A stretch of DNA of 64,000 nucleotides from Qipengyuania pacifica (lineage in GTDB: Bacteria; Pseudomonadota; Alphaproteobacteria; Sphingomonadales; Sphingomonadaceae): NCBI RefSeq assembly GCF_019857205.1, contig NZ_JAHWXO010000009.1:1-64000 (forward strand), read 5' to 3'. A program made the position numbers and the translations under genes. A model generated the notes under the pieces. It was not told the DNA's origin and searched no databases. It saw only the letters and a program-made list of their open reading frames with translations. Within the stretch, counting starts at the first letter, position 1, and the number at the start of each line of letters is the position of its first letter. This document shows, one piece after another, positions 15,939 through 25,372 of the stretch.

Positions 15939-17690
15939 ATGCCCGCATACGATCTGATCATTCGCAACGGGACCATCGTCGATGGTACCGGACAGGACCG
16001 GTTCCACGGCGACATCGCCGTCAAGGATGGGCTGATCGTCCAGGTCGGCACTGTCAGCGGTGACGCCGTGGAAGAAATCGATGCTGGTGGGCATCTCGTC
16101 ACTCCCGGCTTTGTCGATATTCACACCCACTACGATGGACAGGCTACCTGGGATCAGGAGATGGCTCCTTCCAGCTGGCACGGCGTGACTACGGTCGTCA
16201 TGGGCAATTGCGGCGTTGGCTTCGCGCCGGCCAAGCCGGACAAGCACGAATGGCTCATCGGCCTCATGGAAGGGGTGGAGGATATTCCCGGCACTGCCCT
16301 TGCCGAAGGCATGGAATGGAATTGGGAAACCTTCCCGGAATATCTCGACGCGCTCGAAAAGCTGCCTCGCGCGATCGATGTCGGCACCCATGTCCCGCAC
16401 GGCTCGGTGCGCGCCTATGTGCTGGGCGACCGCGAGCGTCCGGGCGCCGTTCCGACCGATGCCGAAATTGCCGAAATGGGCCGCATCGTCGAAGAAGGCG
16501 TTCGTGCCGGCGCTCTGGGCTTTTCCACGTCCCGCACCGTGCTTCACCGCGATATCGATGGCGAAGTCGTGCCCGGCACCACCGCGACAGCGGAAGAGCT
16601 GATCGAAATCGGCCGCGCCATGGGCCGCGCGGGCCACGGCGTCTTCGAAATGGCCTCCGACATGAAGCGCGATTGGGATGAATTCGGCTGGATGGGCAAG
16701 ATGAGCCGCGAAACCGGTCTGCCCGTTACGTTCGCCGCGCTTCAGTCAATCGCCAAGGAATTACCGCTCGACGAACAGATCGCCAGCATGCGGGCGGAAA
16801 ACGACAATGGTGCCAATATCGTCGCGCAGATCGCATTGCGGGGTAACGGCATCGTCATGGCCTGGCAGGGGACCGTTCATCCTTTCCGCCTCAAGCCAAG
16901 CTGGAAGGAAATCGAAAATCTGCCCTGGGAAGAACAGAAGGCAAAACTTCTCGATCCGGCATTCAAGGCTCGTATGCTCGGCGAACAGCATGACTTTTCC
17001 GACGTCAATCAGGACATCATCGGTCTCGTAATGGTCGTCTGCGGCGGCTGGAACATGCAGTTCGAAATGGACCCGGATTTCAACTACGAACCAACCATCG
17101 CCGAAAGCATCCTCGAACGCGCAAAGGCTGCCGGAGTCTCGGGCGACGAATATGCCTACGACCTGTTATGCCGCGATGATGGCAAGGGGTTCATCTATCT
17201 CCCCATCCTGAATTATGCCGACGGAAATCTCGATTTCCTGATGGATCTCCAGCAATCGGACGATACCGTCAATTCGCTGTCGGATGGCGGCGCCCATTGC
17301 GGAACGATCTGCGATGCAGCCTCCCCCACCTTCATGCTTCAGCATTGGGTGCGTGACCGGTCTCGCGGTACGATTGGTCTCGAAAACGCGATCAAGCGGC
17401 AGTGCAACGACACGGCCCGCCTCTATGGTCTCGAAGATCGCGGCGTCCTCGCGCCAGGATATCTCGCCGATCTCAACATTATCGACATGGATCGTATCCG
17501 GCTGGGCAAACCCTGGCTCGCTTTCGACCTGCCCGCCGGCGGCAAGCGTCTGTTGCAAAAGGCCGAAGGCTATATCGCCACGATCAAGAGCGGAAAAGTT
17601 ACCTTCCGCGATGGCGAATGGACGGGCGAAACGCCCGGCGGCCTCATTCGCGGTCCGCAACGTGTGGAACTGCTGGAGGCAGCGGAATGA
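15939..17690 (+). CDS. N-acyl-D-amino-acid deacylase-like amidohydrolase
   Basis: A 583-residue metal-dependent hydrolase. It starts with the beta-sandwich motif YDLIIRNGTIVDGTG and continues with the metal-binding GFVDIHTHYDGQ (HxH). It ends with LADLNIIDMD and a C-terminal beta segment, typical of amidohydrolase family 3 (D-aminoacylases and dihydroorotase-like enzymes). It would hydrolyse an N-acyl or cyclic amide bond with one or two zinc ions; the natural substrate is not evident. ATG 15939 has GGAGAGAGGAG upstream. Its TGA overlaps the ATG of the next gene in ATGA, so the two are translationally coupled. No signal peptide is seen, indicating a cytosolic enzyme. Confidence 0.85.
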   Translation: MPAYDLIIRNGTIVDGTGQDRFHGDIAVKDGLIVQVGTVSGDAVEEIDAGGHLVTPGFVDIHTHYDGQATWDQEMAPSSWHGVTTVVMGNCGVGFAPAKPDKHEWLIGLMEGVEDIPGTALAEGMEWNWETFPEYLDALEKLPRAIDVGTHVPHGSVRAYVLGDRERPGAVPTDAEIAEMGRIVEEGVRAGALGFSTSRTVLHRDIDGEVVPGTTATAEELIEIGRAMGRAGHGVFEMASDMKRDWDEFGWMGKMSRETGLPVTFAALQSIAKELPLDEQIASMRAENDNGANIVAQIALRGNGIVMAWQGTVHPFRLKPSWKEIENLPWEEQKAKLLDPAFKARMLGEQHDFSDVNQDIIGLVMVVCGGWNMQFEMDPDFNYEPTIAESILERAKAAGVSGDEYAYDLLCRDDGKGFIYLPILNYADGNLDFLMDLQQSDDTVNSLSDGGAHCGTICDAASPTFMLQHWVRDRSRGTIGLENAIKRQCNDTARLYGLEDRGVLAPGYLADLNIIDMDRIRLGKPWLAFDLPAGGKRLLQKAEGYIATIKSGKVTFRDGEWTGETPGGLIRGPQRVELLEAAE

Positions 17691-18697
17691 AGGCCATTCG
17701 CACAGGCGCGACACCTTCCACCCTCGATGCCCTTGTTTTTTGCGACGTGGACGGCCCGCCCGAACCGGCGGCCGGCGAGATAACCGTCGCCTTGAAAGCG
17801 AGTTCACTCAATTACCACGACTATGCAGTCGTCACCGGGATGATCCCGTCGCAGCAGGGGCGCATTCCCATGTCCGATGGCGCGGGCGTGGTTACGTCCG
17901 TGGGCGATGGTGTAACCGAGTTTTCCGTGGGTGATCCGGTGGTCAGCACCTTCTTTCCCGATTGGCTGGACGGTGCGCCCCCAAAAACGGGCTTCACCCG
18001 TGTTCCCGGTGACGGGATCGACGGGTATGCGCGCGAAGCGGTCACCGCGTCCGCTTCATCGTTCACGCGCGTTCCCAAGAGTTACAGCCATGTCGAAGCC
18101 GCAACGCTGACCTGCGCCGGTCTAACGGCATGGCGCGCCCTGTTCGTCGATAATTCGGTCAAGCCGGGCGATACGGTCCTTGTGCAGGGGAGCGGTGGAG
18201 TCTCGGTCTTCGCCCTTCAGTTTGCCAAGGCTGCGGGGGCAACGGTGATCGCCACCAGTTCGAGCGGAGAGAAGCTCGAACGTCTCCGCGACCTGGGTGC
18301 CGATCATCTGATCAATTATCGCGAGGTCGAGGAGTGGGGCGCAAAGGCTCACGAACTCACCGGCGGACATGGCGTGGATTGCGTTGTCGAAGTCGGTGGG
18401 GCCGGAACGCTGGGGCAATCGATGGTTGCGGCCTGCGTCGGTGGCCATGTCGCGCTTATCGGCGTCCTCGCAGGCTTTGCCGGACCGGTCCAGACCGGCC
18501 TTCTCATGGCGAAGAACCTGCGCGTGCAGGGCCTGACCGTGGGAAGCCGGCGCCACCAGCTAGACATGATCGCCGGGATCGACGCCAACGGAATCCGTCC
18601 GGAAATTTCCGACAGCTTCCCGCTGGAACGCCTGGCTGCCGCTTTCCGTCACCAGGAAAGCGGCGCCCATTTCGGCAAGATTGCGGTGGAAATCTGA
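17687..18697 (+). CDS. Zinc-independent MDR oxidoreductase (quinone reductase-like)
   Basis: A 336-residue medium-chain dehydrogenase/reductase. The N-terminal GroES-like domain contains SSLNYHDYAVVTG and SDGAGVV, and the Rossmann domain carries VLVQGSGGVSVFALQFAK for NAD(P) binding. The structural four-cysteine zinc loop and the catalytic Cys/His/Cys set of zinc alcohol dehydrogenases are missing, so a quinone- or enal-reducing role is more likely. The start codon overlaps the stop of the amidohydrolase (ATGA), so both probably serve one catabolic step. The substrate is unknown. It ends 26 bases from the convergent dnaN. Confidence 0.85.
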   Translation: MKAIRTGATPSTLDALVFCDVDGPPEPAAGEITVALKASSLNYHDYAVVTGMIPSQQGRIPMSDGAGVVTSVGDGVTEFSVGDPVVSTFFPDWLDGAPPKTGFTRVPGDGIDGYAREAVTASASSFTRVPKSYSHVEAATLTCAGLTAWRALFVDNSVKPGDTVLVQGSGGVSVFALQFAKAAGATVIATSSSGEKLERLRDLGADHLINYREVEEWGAKAHELTGGHGVDCVVEVGGAGTLGQSMVAACVGGHVALIGVLAGFAGPVQTGLLMAKNLRVQGLTVGSRRHQLDMIAGIDANGIRPEISDSFPLERLAAAFRHQESGAHFGKIAVEI

Positions 18698-18722
18698 CCG
18701 GCGGAGGACCGCCAGCCGCGAC

Positions 18723-19847
18723 CTACACCCGCATCGGCATCAGCACATAAAGCGCAGGCGAATTCTCGTCCTTGCGGATCAGCGTCGGTGCGCCGGCATC
18801 GGCAAGGTGGATTTCCACCGTGTCCGAATCGATCTGGTTGAGAATGTCTTTCAGATAGGTCGCATTGAAGCCGATTTCGAACCCGTCCGATGCATATTCG
18901 GCGGGCACTTCTTCGGTGGCTGTACCATTGTCGGGGCTGGTGACGGTCAGCGTCACCTTGTCCTTGTCGAGACCCATCTTGACCGCGCGGGTCTTCTCGG
19001 TCGCTATCGTCGCGACGCGGTCCACACCCTCGTGGAAACTCTTCGGATCAATTTTCAGGAGCTTGTCGTTACCCGTTGGAATAACACGCGAATAATCGGG
19101 GAACGTGCCGTCGATCAGCTTGCTGGTAAGGACCACACCGCCCTCGCCGCCCAGCGTGAAGCGCACCTTGCTGGCCGACAGGTCGATCTGGACATTGCCG
19201 TCCATCTTTTCTTCCAGCAGCTTGCGCAGTTCGGCCACGGCTTTGCGCGGCACGATGACGTCGGGCATGCCTTCTGCGCCTTCCGGACGCGACAGCGTGA
19301 AGCGTGCGAGGCGGTGACCATCGGTGGCCGCAGCTTTAAGCACCGGCTCGCTGTCGTCCGACACGTGGAAGAAAATGCCGTTGAGATAATAACGGGTCTC
19401 TTCGGTCGAGATGGCGAACCGCGTGCGGTCGATCAGTTCCGCCAGCGTCTTTGCCGGCAGTTCGAAACTGGTCGGCAAATCTCCTTCCACGATCACCGGG
19501 AAGTCGTCGCGCGGCAGCGTCGGCAGCGAAAAGCGGCTGCGTCCGGCCTTGATCGCCATGCGGTTTTCCGCGGCTTCCAGGCTGACCTGCGAACCGTCCG
19601 GCAGCTTGCGGGCGATGTCGAACAGCAAGTGCGCCGATACGGTGATCGACCCTGCGCTTTCGACGCTGGCGTCCATATGTTCGACGACCTGCAGGTCGAG
19701 GTCGGTCGCCATGACCTTAAGTGAATTGTCGCCTTCCGCCTCGATCAGGACGTTCGAGAGGATGGGGATGGTGTTACGGCGTTCTACGACCGATTGCACG
19801 TGGCTGAGGCAACGCAGCAGCGTAGCGCGTTCGATGGTGGCCTTCAT
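18723..19847 (-). CDS. dnaN: DNA polymerase III sliding clamp, beta subunit
   Basis: A 374-residue protein made of three clamp domains, beginning MKATIERATLLRCLSHVQ and ending with the conserved YVLMPMRV. The beta clamp is a dimeric ring that holds DNA polymerase III on the template and recruits repair proteins through a hydrophobic pocket formed partly by this C-terminus. Length is normal. The open frame extends 36 codons further upstream, but ATG 19847 is the family start. In this window dnaN is not next to dnaA or recF, an arrangement common in alphaproteobacteria. About 200 bases without a clear gene separate it from fabG. Confidence 0.97.
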   Translation of the reverse strand: MKATIERATLLRCLSHVQSVVERRNTIPILSNVLIEAEGDNSLKVMATDLDLQVVEHMDASVESAGSITVSAHLLFDIARKLPDGSQVSLEAAENRMAIKAGRSRFSLPTLPRDDFPVIVEGDLPTSFELPAKTLAELIDRTRFAISTEETRYYLNGIFFHVSDDSEPVLKAAATDGHRLARFTLSRPEGAEGMPDVIVPRKAVAELRKLLEEKMDGNVQIDLSASKVRFTLGGEGGVVLTSKLIDGTFPDYSRVIPTGNDKLLKIDPKSFHEGVDRVATIATEKTRAVKMGLDKDKVTLTVTSPDNGTATEEVPAEYASDGFEIGFNATYLKDILNQIDSDTVEIHLADAGAPTLIRKDENSPALYVLMPMRV

Positions 19848-20048
19848 GGTCCTACTTTCGTCCCTTTTGGGCACACAGAGGGCCGGAATCGCCCCCATCA
19901 GCGCCGGAATACGGATAATTACCCTAGCGGGGCGGTCATAGGGAGCAAGCCGCAAGCGGCCCGGTCCCGATTTCCTTGGGGAAAAGTGGTGGGTTTGTCG
20001 GACATGGCGTGGATTGCCCCCACGCCCACGCCCGCCAAAGCGCCTCCC

Positions 20049-20801
20049 TTATCCCATCATTGCCATTCCGCCGTTCACATGCAGCGTCTGGCCGGTGACA
20101 TAGGCGGCTTCGTCGCTCGCCAGATAGGCCACTGCAGCGGCGATTTCCTCGCCCTCGCCCATGCGGCCCATCGGGATACGCGAATTGATCGCGCCCTTCT
20201 GATCGTCGTTCAGCGCATCGGTCATGGCGGTGCGGATGAAGCCCGGCGCCACGCAGTTCACCGTGATGTTGCGGCTTGCAAGTTCCTGCGCCAGGCTCTT
20301 GGACATGGCGGTCAGCCCGCCCTTGGCGGCGGTATAGTTCATCTGGCCCGGATTGCCGGTGTGGCCGACCACGCTGGTGATCGAGATGATCCGCCCGCCC
20401 TTGGCCTTCATCATGGGCCGAGCACTGGCGCGCATCAGACGGAAACTGGCTTCCAGATTGATGCGGATCACATCGTGCCATTCCTCGTCCTTCATCCGCA
20501 TGGCGAGGTTGTCGCGCGTGATGCCGGCATTGTTGACCAGGATATTCATGCTGCCCAGCGTGTCGACGGTGGCCGGGATCAGTTCCTCCACCTGCTTCGC
20601 ATTCGACAGGTCGCAGGTGATCTCGACATGATCGTGACCGAATTCGCTGTTCAGCTGTTCGCGAAAGGCGCGCAGCTTGTCCGAATTCGAACCCGACAGT
20701 GCCAGTCGTGCACCCTGCTTCGCCAGGGCGTAGGCAATCGACGAGCCAATGCCGCCGCTGGCGCCCGTCACGAGGGCGGTTTTTCCTTCGAGGCTGAACA
20801 T
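20049..20801 (-). CDS. fabG: 3-oxoacyl-[ACP] reductase
   Basis: A 250-residue short-chain dehydrogenase: NADPH-binding TGASGGIGS near residue 12, NNAG, catalytic Ser in SITSVVGH, and Tyr/Lys in YTAAK. FabG reduces 3-oxoacyl-ACP in fatty-acid elongation and acts as a tetramer in the cytosol. The start ATG 20801 overlaps the stop of fabD in TGATG and has AAGGAG upstream within fabD, so the two are coupled. A GTG one codon earlier is possible. Placement next to fabD and the full-length match to FabG support this over another SDR. Confidence 0.95.
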   Translation of the reverse strand: MFSLEGKTALVTGASGGIGSSIAYALAKQGARLALSGSNSDKLRAFREQLNSEFGHDHVEITCDLSNAKQVEELIPATVDTLGSMNILVNNAGITRDNLAMRMKDEEWHDVIRINLEASFRLMRASARPMMKAKGGRIISITSVVGHTGNPGQMNYTAAKGGLTAMSKSLAQELASRNITVNCVAPGFIRTAMTDALNDDQKGAINSRIPMGRMGEGEEIAAAVAYLASDEAAYVTGQTLHVNGGMAMMG

Positions 20802-21739
20802 CACGCGTTCTCCTTCGCGAATTTCTCGAGGTCTTCCATGGTGACGAGCGATACGGTCGCCGCGTCCTTGTCGATCCGGCCGATCATCGGGCCAAGCACC
20901 TTGCCGCCCAGTTCGACGAACCGCTCGATACCCGCTTCGCGCATGGCGATCACGCTTTCACGCCACCGCACGCGGCCGGTGATCTGTTCGACCAGCAGCG
21001 CCTGTTCCTCCGCCGGGTCGGTTACGCGCGCGGCGGTGACATTGGCGTAGAGCGGCACGGTGAACGCTTCGGGCGGCGTATCGCCCAGCGCGCGCTTCAT
21101 GCGCAGGGCCGCGGGACCCATGAGCGAACAATGGAACGGCGCCGAAACGGGCAGCTTGATGCCGCGCTTGATGCCATGATCCTTGGCCATTTCGATGGCG
21201 CGGTCGATCGCTTCGGCATGGCCGGAGATGACGACCTGCGTGGGATCGTTATCGTTCGCCACTTCGCACACCTGACCCTCAGCGGCGGCTTCGGCCAGCG
21301 CGGTGGCCTTATCGATATCGGCTCCCAGCAGTGCGGCCATCGCGCCCAGTCCGATGGGAACGGCATCCTGCATGGCGATACCGCGCAAGCGCAGCAGCTT
21401 GGCCGTATCCGTCAGCGAAAATGCCCCGGCAGCACACAGCGCGCTGTATTCGCCCAACGAATGTCCGGCCACACAGTCGGCCTTGTCCGCCAGCGCGACG
21501 CCGAATTCCTTTTCCAGAACGCGCACCGTGGCGATCGAATTGGCCATGATGGCGGGCTGCGCATTGGCGGTCATCGTCAACTCGCTCTCGGGCCCGTCCT
21601 TCATCAGGCCGGAAAGATTCTGCTTCAGCGCCTCGTCGACTTCCTGAAAAACCTCGCGGGCATGCGCGCTGGCTTCGGCGAGGTCGGCGCCCATGCCGAC
21701 CTTCTGGCTACCCTGTCCGGGAAAGATGAATGCAGTCAT
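20801..21739 (-). CDS. fabD: Malonyl-CoA:ACP transacylase
   Basis: A 312-residue acyltransferase that loads malonyl groups onto acyl carrier protein. It starts MTAFIFPGQGSQKVGMG, carries the nucleophile motif GHSLGEYSA, and has the catalytic His in VSAPFHCSLM. Length and motif order are standard for FabD. ATG 21739 has AAGGAG seven bases upstream; the frame remains open well upstream but that part overlaps the opposite end of the LD-carboxypeptidase. It is translationally coupled to fabG. No fabH, acpP or fabF gene follows within the window. Confidence 0.97.
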   Translation of the reverse strand: MTAFIFPGQGSQKVGMGADLAEASAHAREVFQEVDEALKQNLSGLMKDGPESELTMTANAQPAIMANSIATVRVLEKEFGVALADKADCVAGHSLGEYSALCAAGAFSLTDTAKLLRLRGIAMQDAVPIGLGAMAALLGADIDKATALAEAAAEGQVCEVANDNDPTQVVISGHAEAIDRAIEMAKDHGIKRGIKLPVSAPFHCSLMGPAALRMKRALGDTPPEAFTVPLYANVTAARVTDPAEEQALLVEQITGRVRWRESVIAMREAGIERFVELGGKVLGPMIGRIDKDAATVSLVTMEDLEKFAKENA

Positions 21740-21761
21740 GAATTTCTCCTTGCGGGCGCGC

Positions 21762-22586
21762 CTAGGCCCGTGGGCCGCGCGCCTCAAGTCCGAAGGGGAC
21801 AATCTTGTTGGCAGCATCGTGGCCGATATCGGCGCGGCCGAGATAGGGAATCCCGCTGCGCGCGCACCAATCCTGCGCAATGGCGATCTCGTCGCTGCCG
21901 AAAGGACGGTCGTTTTCCGGCACGTCGCTGATCCGGCCGAGCCGTAGTCCCGCAATGCCCTGCAGGTGCTGGCTGGTGTGGAAGAACAGCCGGTCCACGG
22001 CATAAAGATGCTCTGCCACTTCCTCGATCATGACGACATGGCCGGCCAGATCGGGCATCAGTTCGGTCCCCACCATCATCGCCAGCGTGGTCAGGTTGAA
22101 AGCGACCGCAGGCCGCTCGTCCAGGCCTGGTTCCAGACCGCTCGCCCCGCCTGCCAGCCAATCGAGCGCGCGTTCCACCGCCGCCTCGCCTCCGGCGCGC
22201 CTTATGTCGCCCGCCAGCGGTCCATGCGCCACCTGACCGATCCCATGGCGATACAGCGCGCCGAGCAGGAAACCCGTGTCCGAATAACCGATGAACCGTT
22301 TGCCCCGCGCATCGTCGTTCATCTGCCTCGCCGCCTCCGCCGCGATCCTGTTCGATCCGTATCCACCCATGGCAAACCAGACCGCATCGAATGCGGGATC
22401 GTTGGCACAGTCCAGCAAGGCGGCAAGGCGCACCGCGTCACTGCCGGCAAAATGCCCTTCTTCCAGAAAGCACTGTTCGTGGAACTTCAGTTCCACGTCT
22501 TCGCGGCCAGCCACCAAGGCCTGGACCGCCTCGGCCCTGTCGCGCTTCAGCCGTTTTCCGGGGGCGCAGATCGCAATTTTGACCAT
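21762..22586 (-). CDS. LD-carboxypeptidase (peptidase family S66)
   Basis: A 274-residue protein matching the LdcA/MccF family. It has GGYGSNRIAAE, then RFIGYSDTGFL with the nucleophilic Ser in GYSD, a Glu in VVMIEEVAEHLY, and a His in ADIGHDAANK. LdcA removes the terminal D-Ala from the recycled muropeptide tetrapeptide in the cytoplasm. The divergent neighbour 54 bases away is a Mur ligase of the type that could reattach such peptides, so the pair points to peptidoglycan recycling. An MccF-like immunity role is a possible alternative. No signal peptide is visible. Confidence 0.85.
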   Translation of the reverse strand: MVKIAICAPGKRLKRDRAEAVQALVAGREDVELKFHEQCFLEEGHFAGSDAVRLAALLDCANDPAFDAVWFAMGGYGSNRIAAEAARQMNDDARGKRFIGYSDTGFLLGALYRHGIGQVAHGPLAGDIRRAGGEAAVERALDWLAGGASGLEPGLDERPAVAFNLTTLAMMVGTELMPDLAGHVVMIEEVAEHLYAVDRLFFHTSQHLQGIAGLRLGRISDVPENDRPFGSDEIAIAQDWCARSGIPYLGRADIGHDAANKIVPFGLEARGPRA

Positions 22587-22640
22587 GTCCGTGTGCTAGC
22601 GCGCTTGTGTCGGGCGACACAACTCAATAGCTGCACCGGC

Positions 22641-24068
22641 ATGAGCGATATGCCCACTCCAGACGAATTGTTTGCCCGCCCCTTCTTCTTCTGCGGCATC
22701 GGCGGCTCGGGAATGCTGCCGCTTGCGCAGATCCTCAAAGGGCGCGGCTGCACGGTCGAAGGATCCGATCGCAGCTACGATCAGGGCCGCACGCCGGAAA
22801 AATTCGCCGCGCTGGAAAATCAGGGCTTCACCCTGCACCCGCAGGACGGCAGCGGAATGGTTTCGGCCGAACAGATCCTCGTCGCCAGCGCCGCCATCGA
22901 AGATAGCGTTCCCGAAGTCAGCCGCGCGAACGAACTCGGGTGCCTGCGCCTTACCCGCGCGGAACTGAATTCGATCCTCTTCAATACCAGCGGCGCGGGG
23001 CTTGCCGTCGCGGGTACCAGCGGCAAATCGACGGTCACCGGCATGCTCGGGTGGATACTGCACGCCTGCGGGCGCGAACCGACGATCATGAACGGCGCGG
23101 TGATGAAGAACTTCGTGTCGCCCGAACGCCCCTTTGCCAGTGCCGTGATCGGCGGCCAGAGCCTCTATGTCAGCGAAGTCGACGAAAGTGACGGATCGAT
23201 CGCGCTCTATCGCCCGGCGGTTGGCGTGCTGCTCAATGTCAGCCTCGATCACAAGAGCATGGAAGAACTGCGTCAGCTGTTCGGGGACTATCTCTCGCGC
23301 AGCCGCATCTCGGTGATCAACGCCGATGATGAAGAAGCGCTCGCACTCCTCCCGCATGCGAAGGAAGTCGTTACTTTCGGCATCGATCAGGAGAAAGCGC
23401 AGATCGGCGTGGTCCCGGGCTCGATTGCGGAAGGCCCTATGCGGCAGGCGGCATTGATCGTGGATCGCCACGATGGCAGCCAGCATCCCCTCACGCTCCA
23501 CCTGCCCGGTCGCCACAATCTCTCCAACGCGCTCGCGGCGATAGCCGGCGCTGCAGCGGCAGGTATCCCGGTCGGCAAGGCGGTCGAGGCTCTGGCCGCC
23601 TTCGCCGGCCTCGCGCGCCGCTTCGACATTGTCGGCACCAGCCCCTCGGCCATTACGGTCATCGACGACTTCGGTCACAATCCCGAAAAATGTGCCGCTA
23701 CGCTGCGCACCTTGAAAGCGCATCCGGGCCGCGTACTCGCGTTCTTCCAGCCTCATGGCTACGGTCCGCTCAGGCAGATGGGCGACGAACTGGCGGAAAC
23801 CTTCGCCAACGAACTGGACGAAGGCGACACGGTTATTCTGTGCGATCCGGTCTATTTCGGCGGCACGGTCGACCGCAGCGAAGGCAGCGAACGGATTGTC
23901 GGCTTGATCGAACAGGCAGGCGGAAACGCCGAATATATCCCGTCGCGCGATGCGGTGGGCGATCGGCTGGCCGAAATGGCCCGCCCTGCCGATCGTATCG
24001 TCATCATGGGTGCGCGCGACGATACGCTCAGCAGTTTTGCAAGGGACCTCTTCTCACGCCTTCCGTGA
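22641..24068 (+). CDS. Mur ligase family protein (MurC/Mpl-like)
   Basis: A 475-residue ATP-dependent ligase. The N-terminal Rossmann domain resembles that of MurC and Mpl (FFFCGIGGSGMLPLAQILKG), with a P-loop GTSGKST at residues 125-131. The Mur central domain and a C-terminal domain containing DDFGHNPEKCAATL follow. Mpl joins tripeptide to UDP-MurNAc in cell-wall recycling, and MurC adds L-Ala. Both normally have GTHGKTTT and DD(F/Y)xHHP, so this protein deviates at both sites. The divergent LD-carboxypeptidase supports a recycling role, but the substrate may differ. ATG 22641 has only a weak ribosome binding site; ATG 22650 is an alternative. Confidence 0.8.
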   Translation: MSDMPTPDELFARPFFFCGIGGSGMLPLAQILKGRGCTVEGSDRSYDQGRTPEKFAALENQGFTLHPQDGSGMVSAEQILVASAAIEDSVPEVSRANELGCLRLTRAELNSILFNTSGAGLAVAGTSGKSTVTGMLGWILHACGREPTIMNGAVMKNFVSPERPFASAVIGGQSLYVSEVDESDGSIALYRPAVGVLLNVSLDHKSMEELRQLFGDYLSRSRISVINADDEEALALLPHAKEVVTFGIDQEKAQIGVVPGSIAEGPMRQAALIVDRHDGSQHPLTLHLPGRHNLSNALAAIAGAAAAGIPVGKAVEALAAFAGLARRFDIVGTSPSAITVIDDFGHNPEKCAATLRTLKAHPGRVLAFFQPHGYGPLRQMGDELAETFANELDEGDTVILCDPVYFGGTVDRSEGSERIVGLIEQAGGNAEYIPSRDAVGDRLAEMARPADRIVIMGARDDTLSSFARDLFSRLP

Positions 24069-24078
24069 CGGCTGGCGA

Positions 24079-25041
24079 TCAGTGCGCGGCAGCCTCGCCG
24101 CCATCGCCATGTCCCATGCCGAAGACCTTGTGCAGCAGGAATACGAGGACGAACCCCAGCGCAAGTCCGACCAGCGCGGATAGCCCGGCAAAGGTCAGCC
24201 AGCCCAGAACGCCGCCGGCTGCTCCGGCTACGGCGGATACGCCGTGCTCGATACCTTCGATCCAGTGCTCCGGCCCTGCAATACCGATATCCGCCAGGCC
24301 GTGCAGGATGATCCCACCGCCGACCCACAGCATGGCAATTGTGCCGATGAAGCTCAACGCCACCAGCAGATGCGGCATGAACGCCACCAGCCCGCGTCCG
24401 AAGCTCTGCGCTGCGGCCCCGTCCTTCTTGGCGAAATGCAGTCCGATATCGTCCATCTTCACGATCAGGCCGACCACGCCGTAGACGCCTACGGTCACCG
24501 CGATGCCGACGATGGCCAGAACCCCGGCGCGCGTCAGCAGATCTTCTGCCGCCACTTCGTTCAGCGTGATGGCCATGATTTCCGCAGACAGGATCAGATC
24601 GGTTCGGATCGCGCTGGAAACCCGCTGCTTCTCGAACGCGACCGGGTCCTTGATATCGTCTGCCACCGTCTGGCCATGCTTCTTGCCGCCCAGCTTCTCG
24701 GCCACCTTTTCCGCACCTTCATACGAAAGATAGGCACCGCCCAGCATGAGGATGAAAACAATCGCCTGCGGCAGGAACTCGCTCAGCAGGACGGCGCCGG
24801 GTAGCAGGATCAGCAGCTTGTTCTTCAAACTGCCCTTGGTGATGTTCCAGATGATCGGCAGCTCGCGCGCTGGCGACAGGCCGGTCACATAGCTCGGCGT
24901 AACGGCGGCGTCGTCGATGACCACGCCTGCCGTCTTGGAACCTGCCCGGCCAGCAGCCGCGGCAATATCGTCTACCGAAGCCGCCGCGGTGCGCGCAATG
25001 ATCGATACGTCGTCCAGAAGGGCTACCAAACCACCGGGCAT
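24079..25041 (-). CDS. DUF808 family inner-membrane protein
   Basis: A 320-residue protein that starts MPGGLVALLDDVSIIARTAAAS, followed by ITKGSLKNKLLILLPGAVLLS and several hydrophobic helices. These are the hallmarks of the DUF808 (YedI-like) family of polytopic membrane proteins. Function is unknown. The C-terminus is His- and Gly-rich (GMGHGDGGEAAAH), which could bind metal. The ATG at 25041 has AAGGA in its leader; the open frame continues upstream but without family similarity. It converges with the Mur ligase gene, whose stop is 10 bases away. Confidence 0.9.
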   Translation of the reverse strand: MPGGLVALLDDVSIIARTAAASVDDIAAAAGRAGSKTAGVVIDDAAVTPSYVTGLSPARELPIIWNITKGSLKNKLLILLPGAVLLSEFLPQAIVFILMLGGAYLSYEGAEKVAEKLGGKKHGQTVADDIKDPVAFEKQRVSSAIRTDLILSAEIMAITLNEVAAEDLLTRAGVLAIVGIAVTVGVYGVVGLIVKMDDIGLHFAKKDGAAAQSFGRGLVAFMPHLLVALSFIGTIAMLWVGGGIILHGLADIGIAGPEHWIEGIEHGVSAVAGAAGGVLGWLTFAGLSALVGLALGFVLVFLLHKVFGMGHGDGGEAAAH

Positions 25042-25372
25042 TGCGCGTCCTTGCTTATTTGAAATCCGCACCACGCTTGCCTGCCTTACGCAAACGAAGC
25101 AACTGGCGATTTCGCGCTGTCCTACATCGTGATGAAATGGCATGCAGCACCCCCTCGCCGCTGGGCGGGTCCACGGCAGGGCTTCGTCCCCCACCCCAAA
25201 CGGCGGTAGCGTGGTCGCGACATGGAAGGTGACATTCCCGGCTGCCAATTCAGGACTAAATCGTTGTTTGACAAAGGGAATGACGAATGCGCGAGTTTTG
25301 AATTCACCCCCGGTCGGCGTAAACCTATTCGACCCTCGCTTGCATTCTGCGCCAATCCCGTTATGTGCGCGC
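25042..25372. other. Intergenic region between DUF808 gene and rpsF operon
   Basis: A 331-base divergent spacer, extended by the leader element that follows. It must hold the promoters for both the DUF808 gene and the rpsF operon. A TTGACA hexamer occurs at about 25268, but no convincing -10 box follows at 16-18 bases. No conserved protein-coding frame or RNA gene was recognised. Confidence 0.5.
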
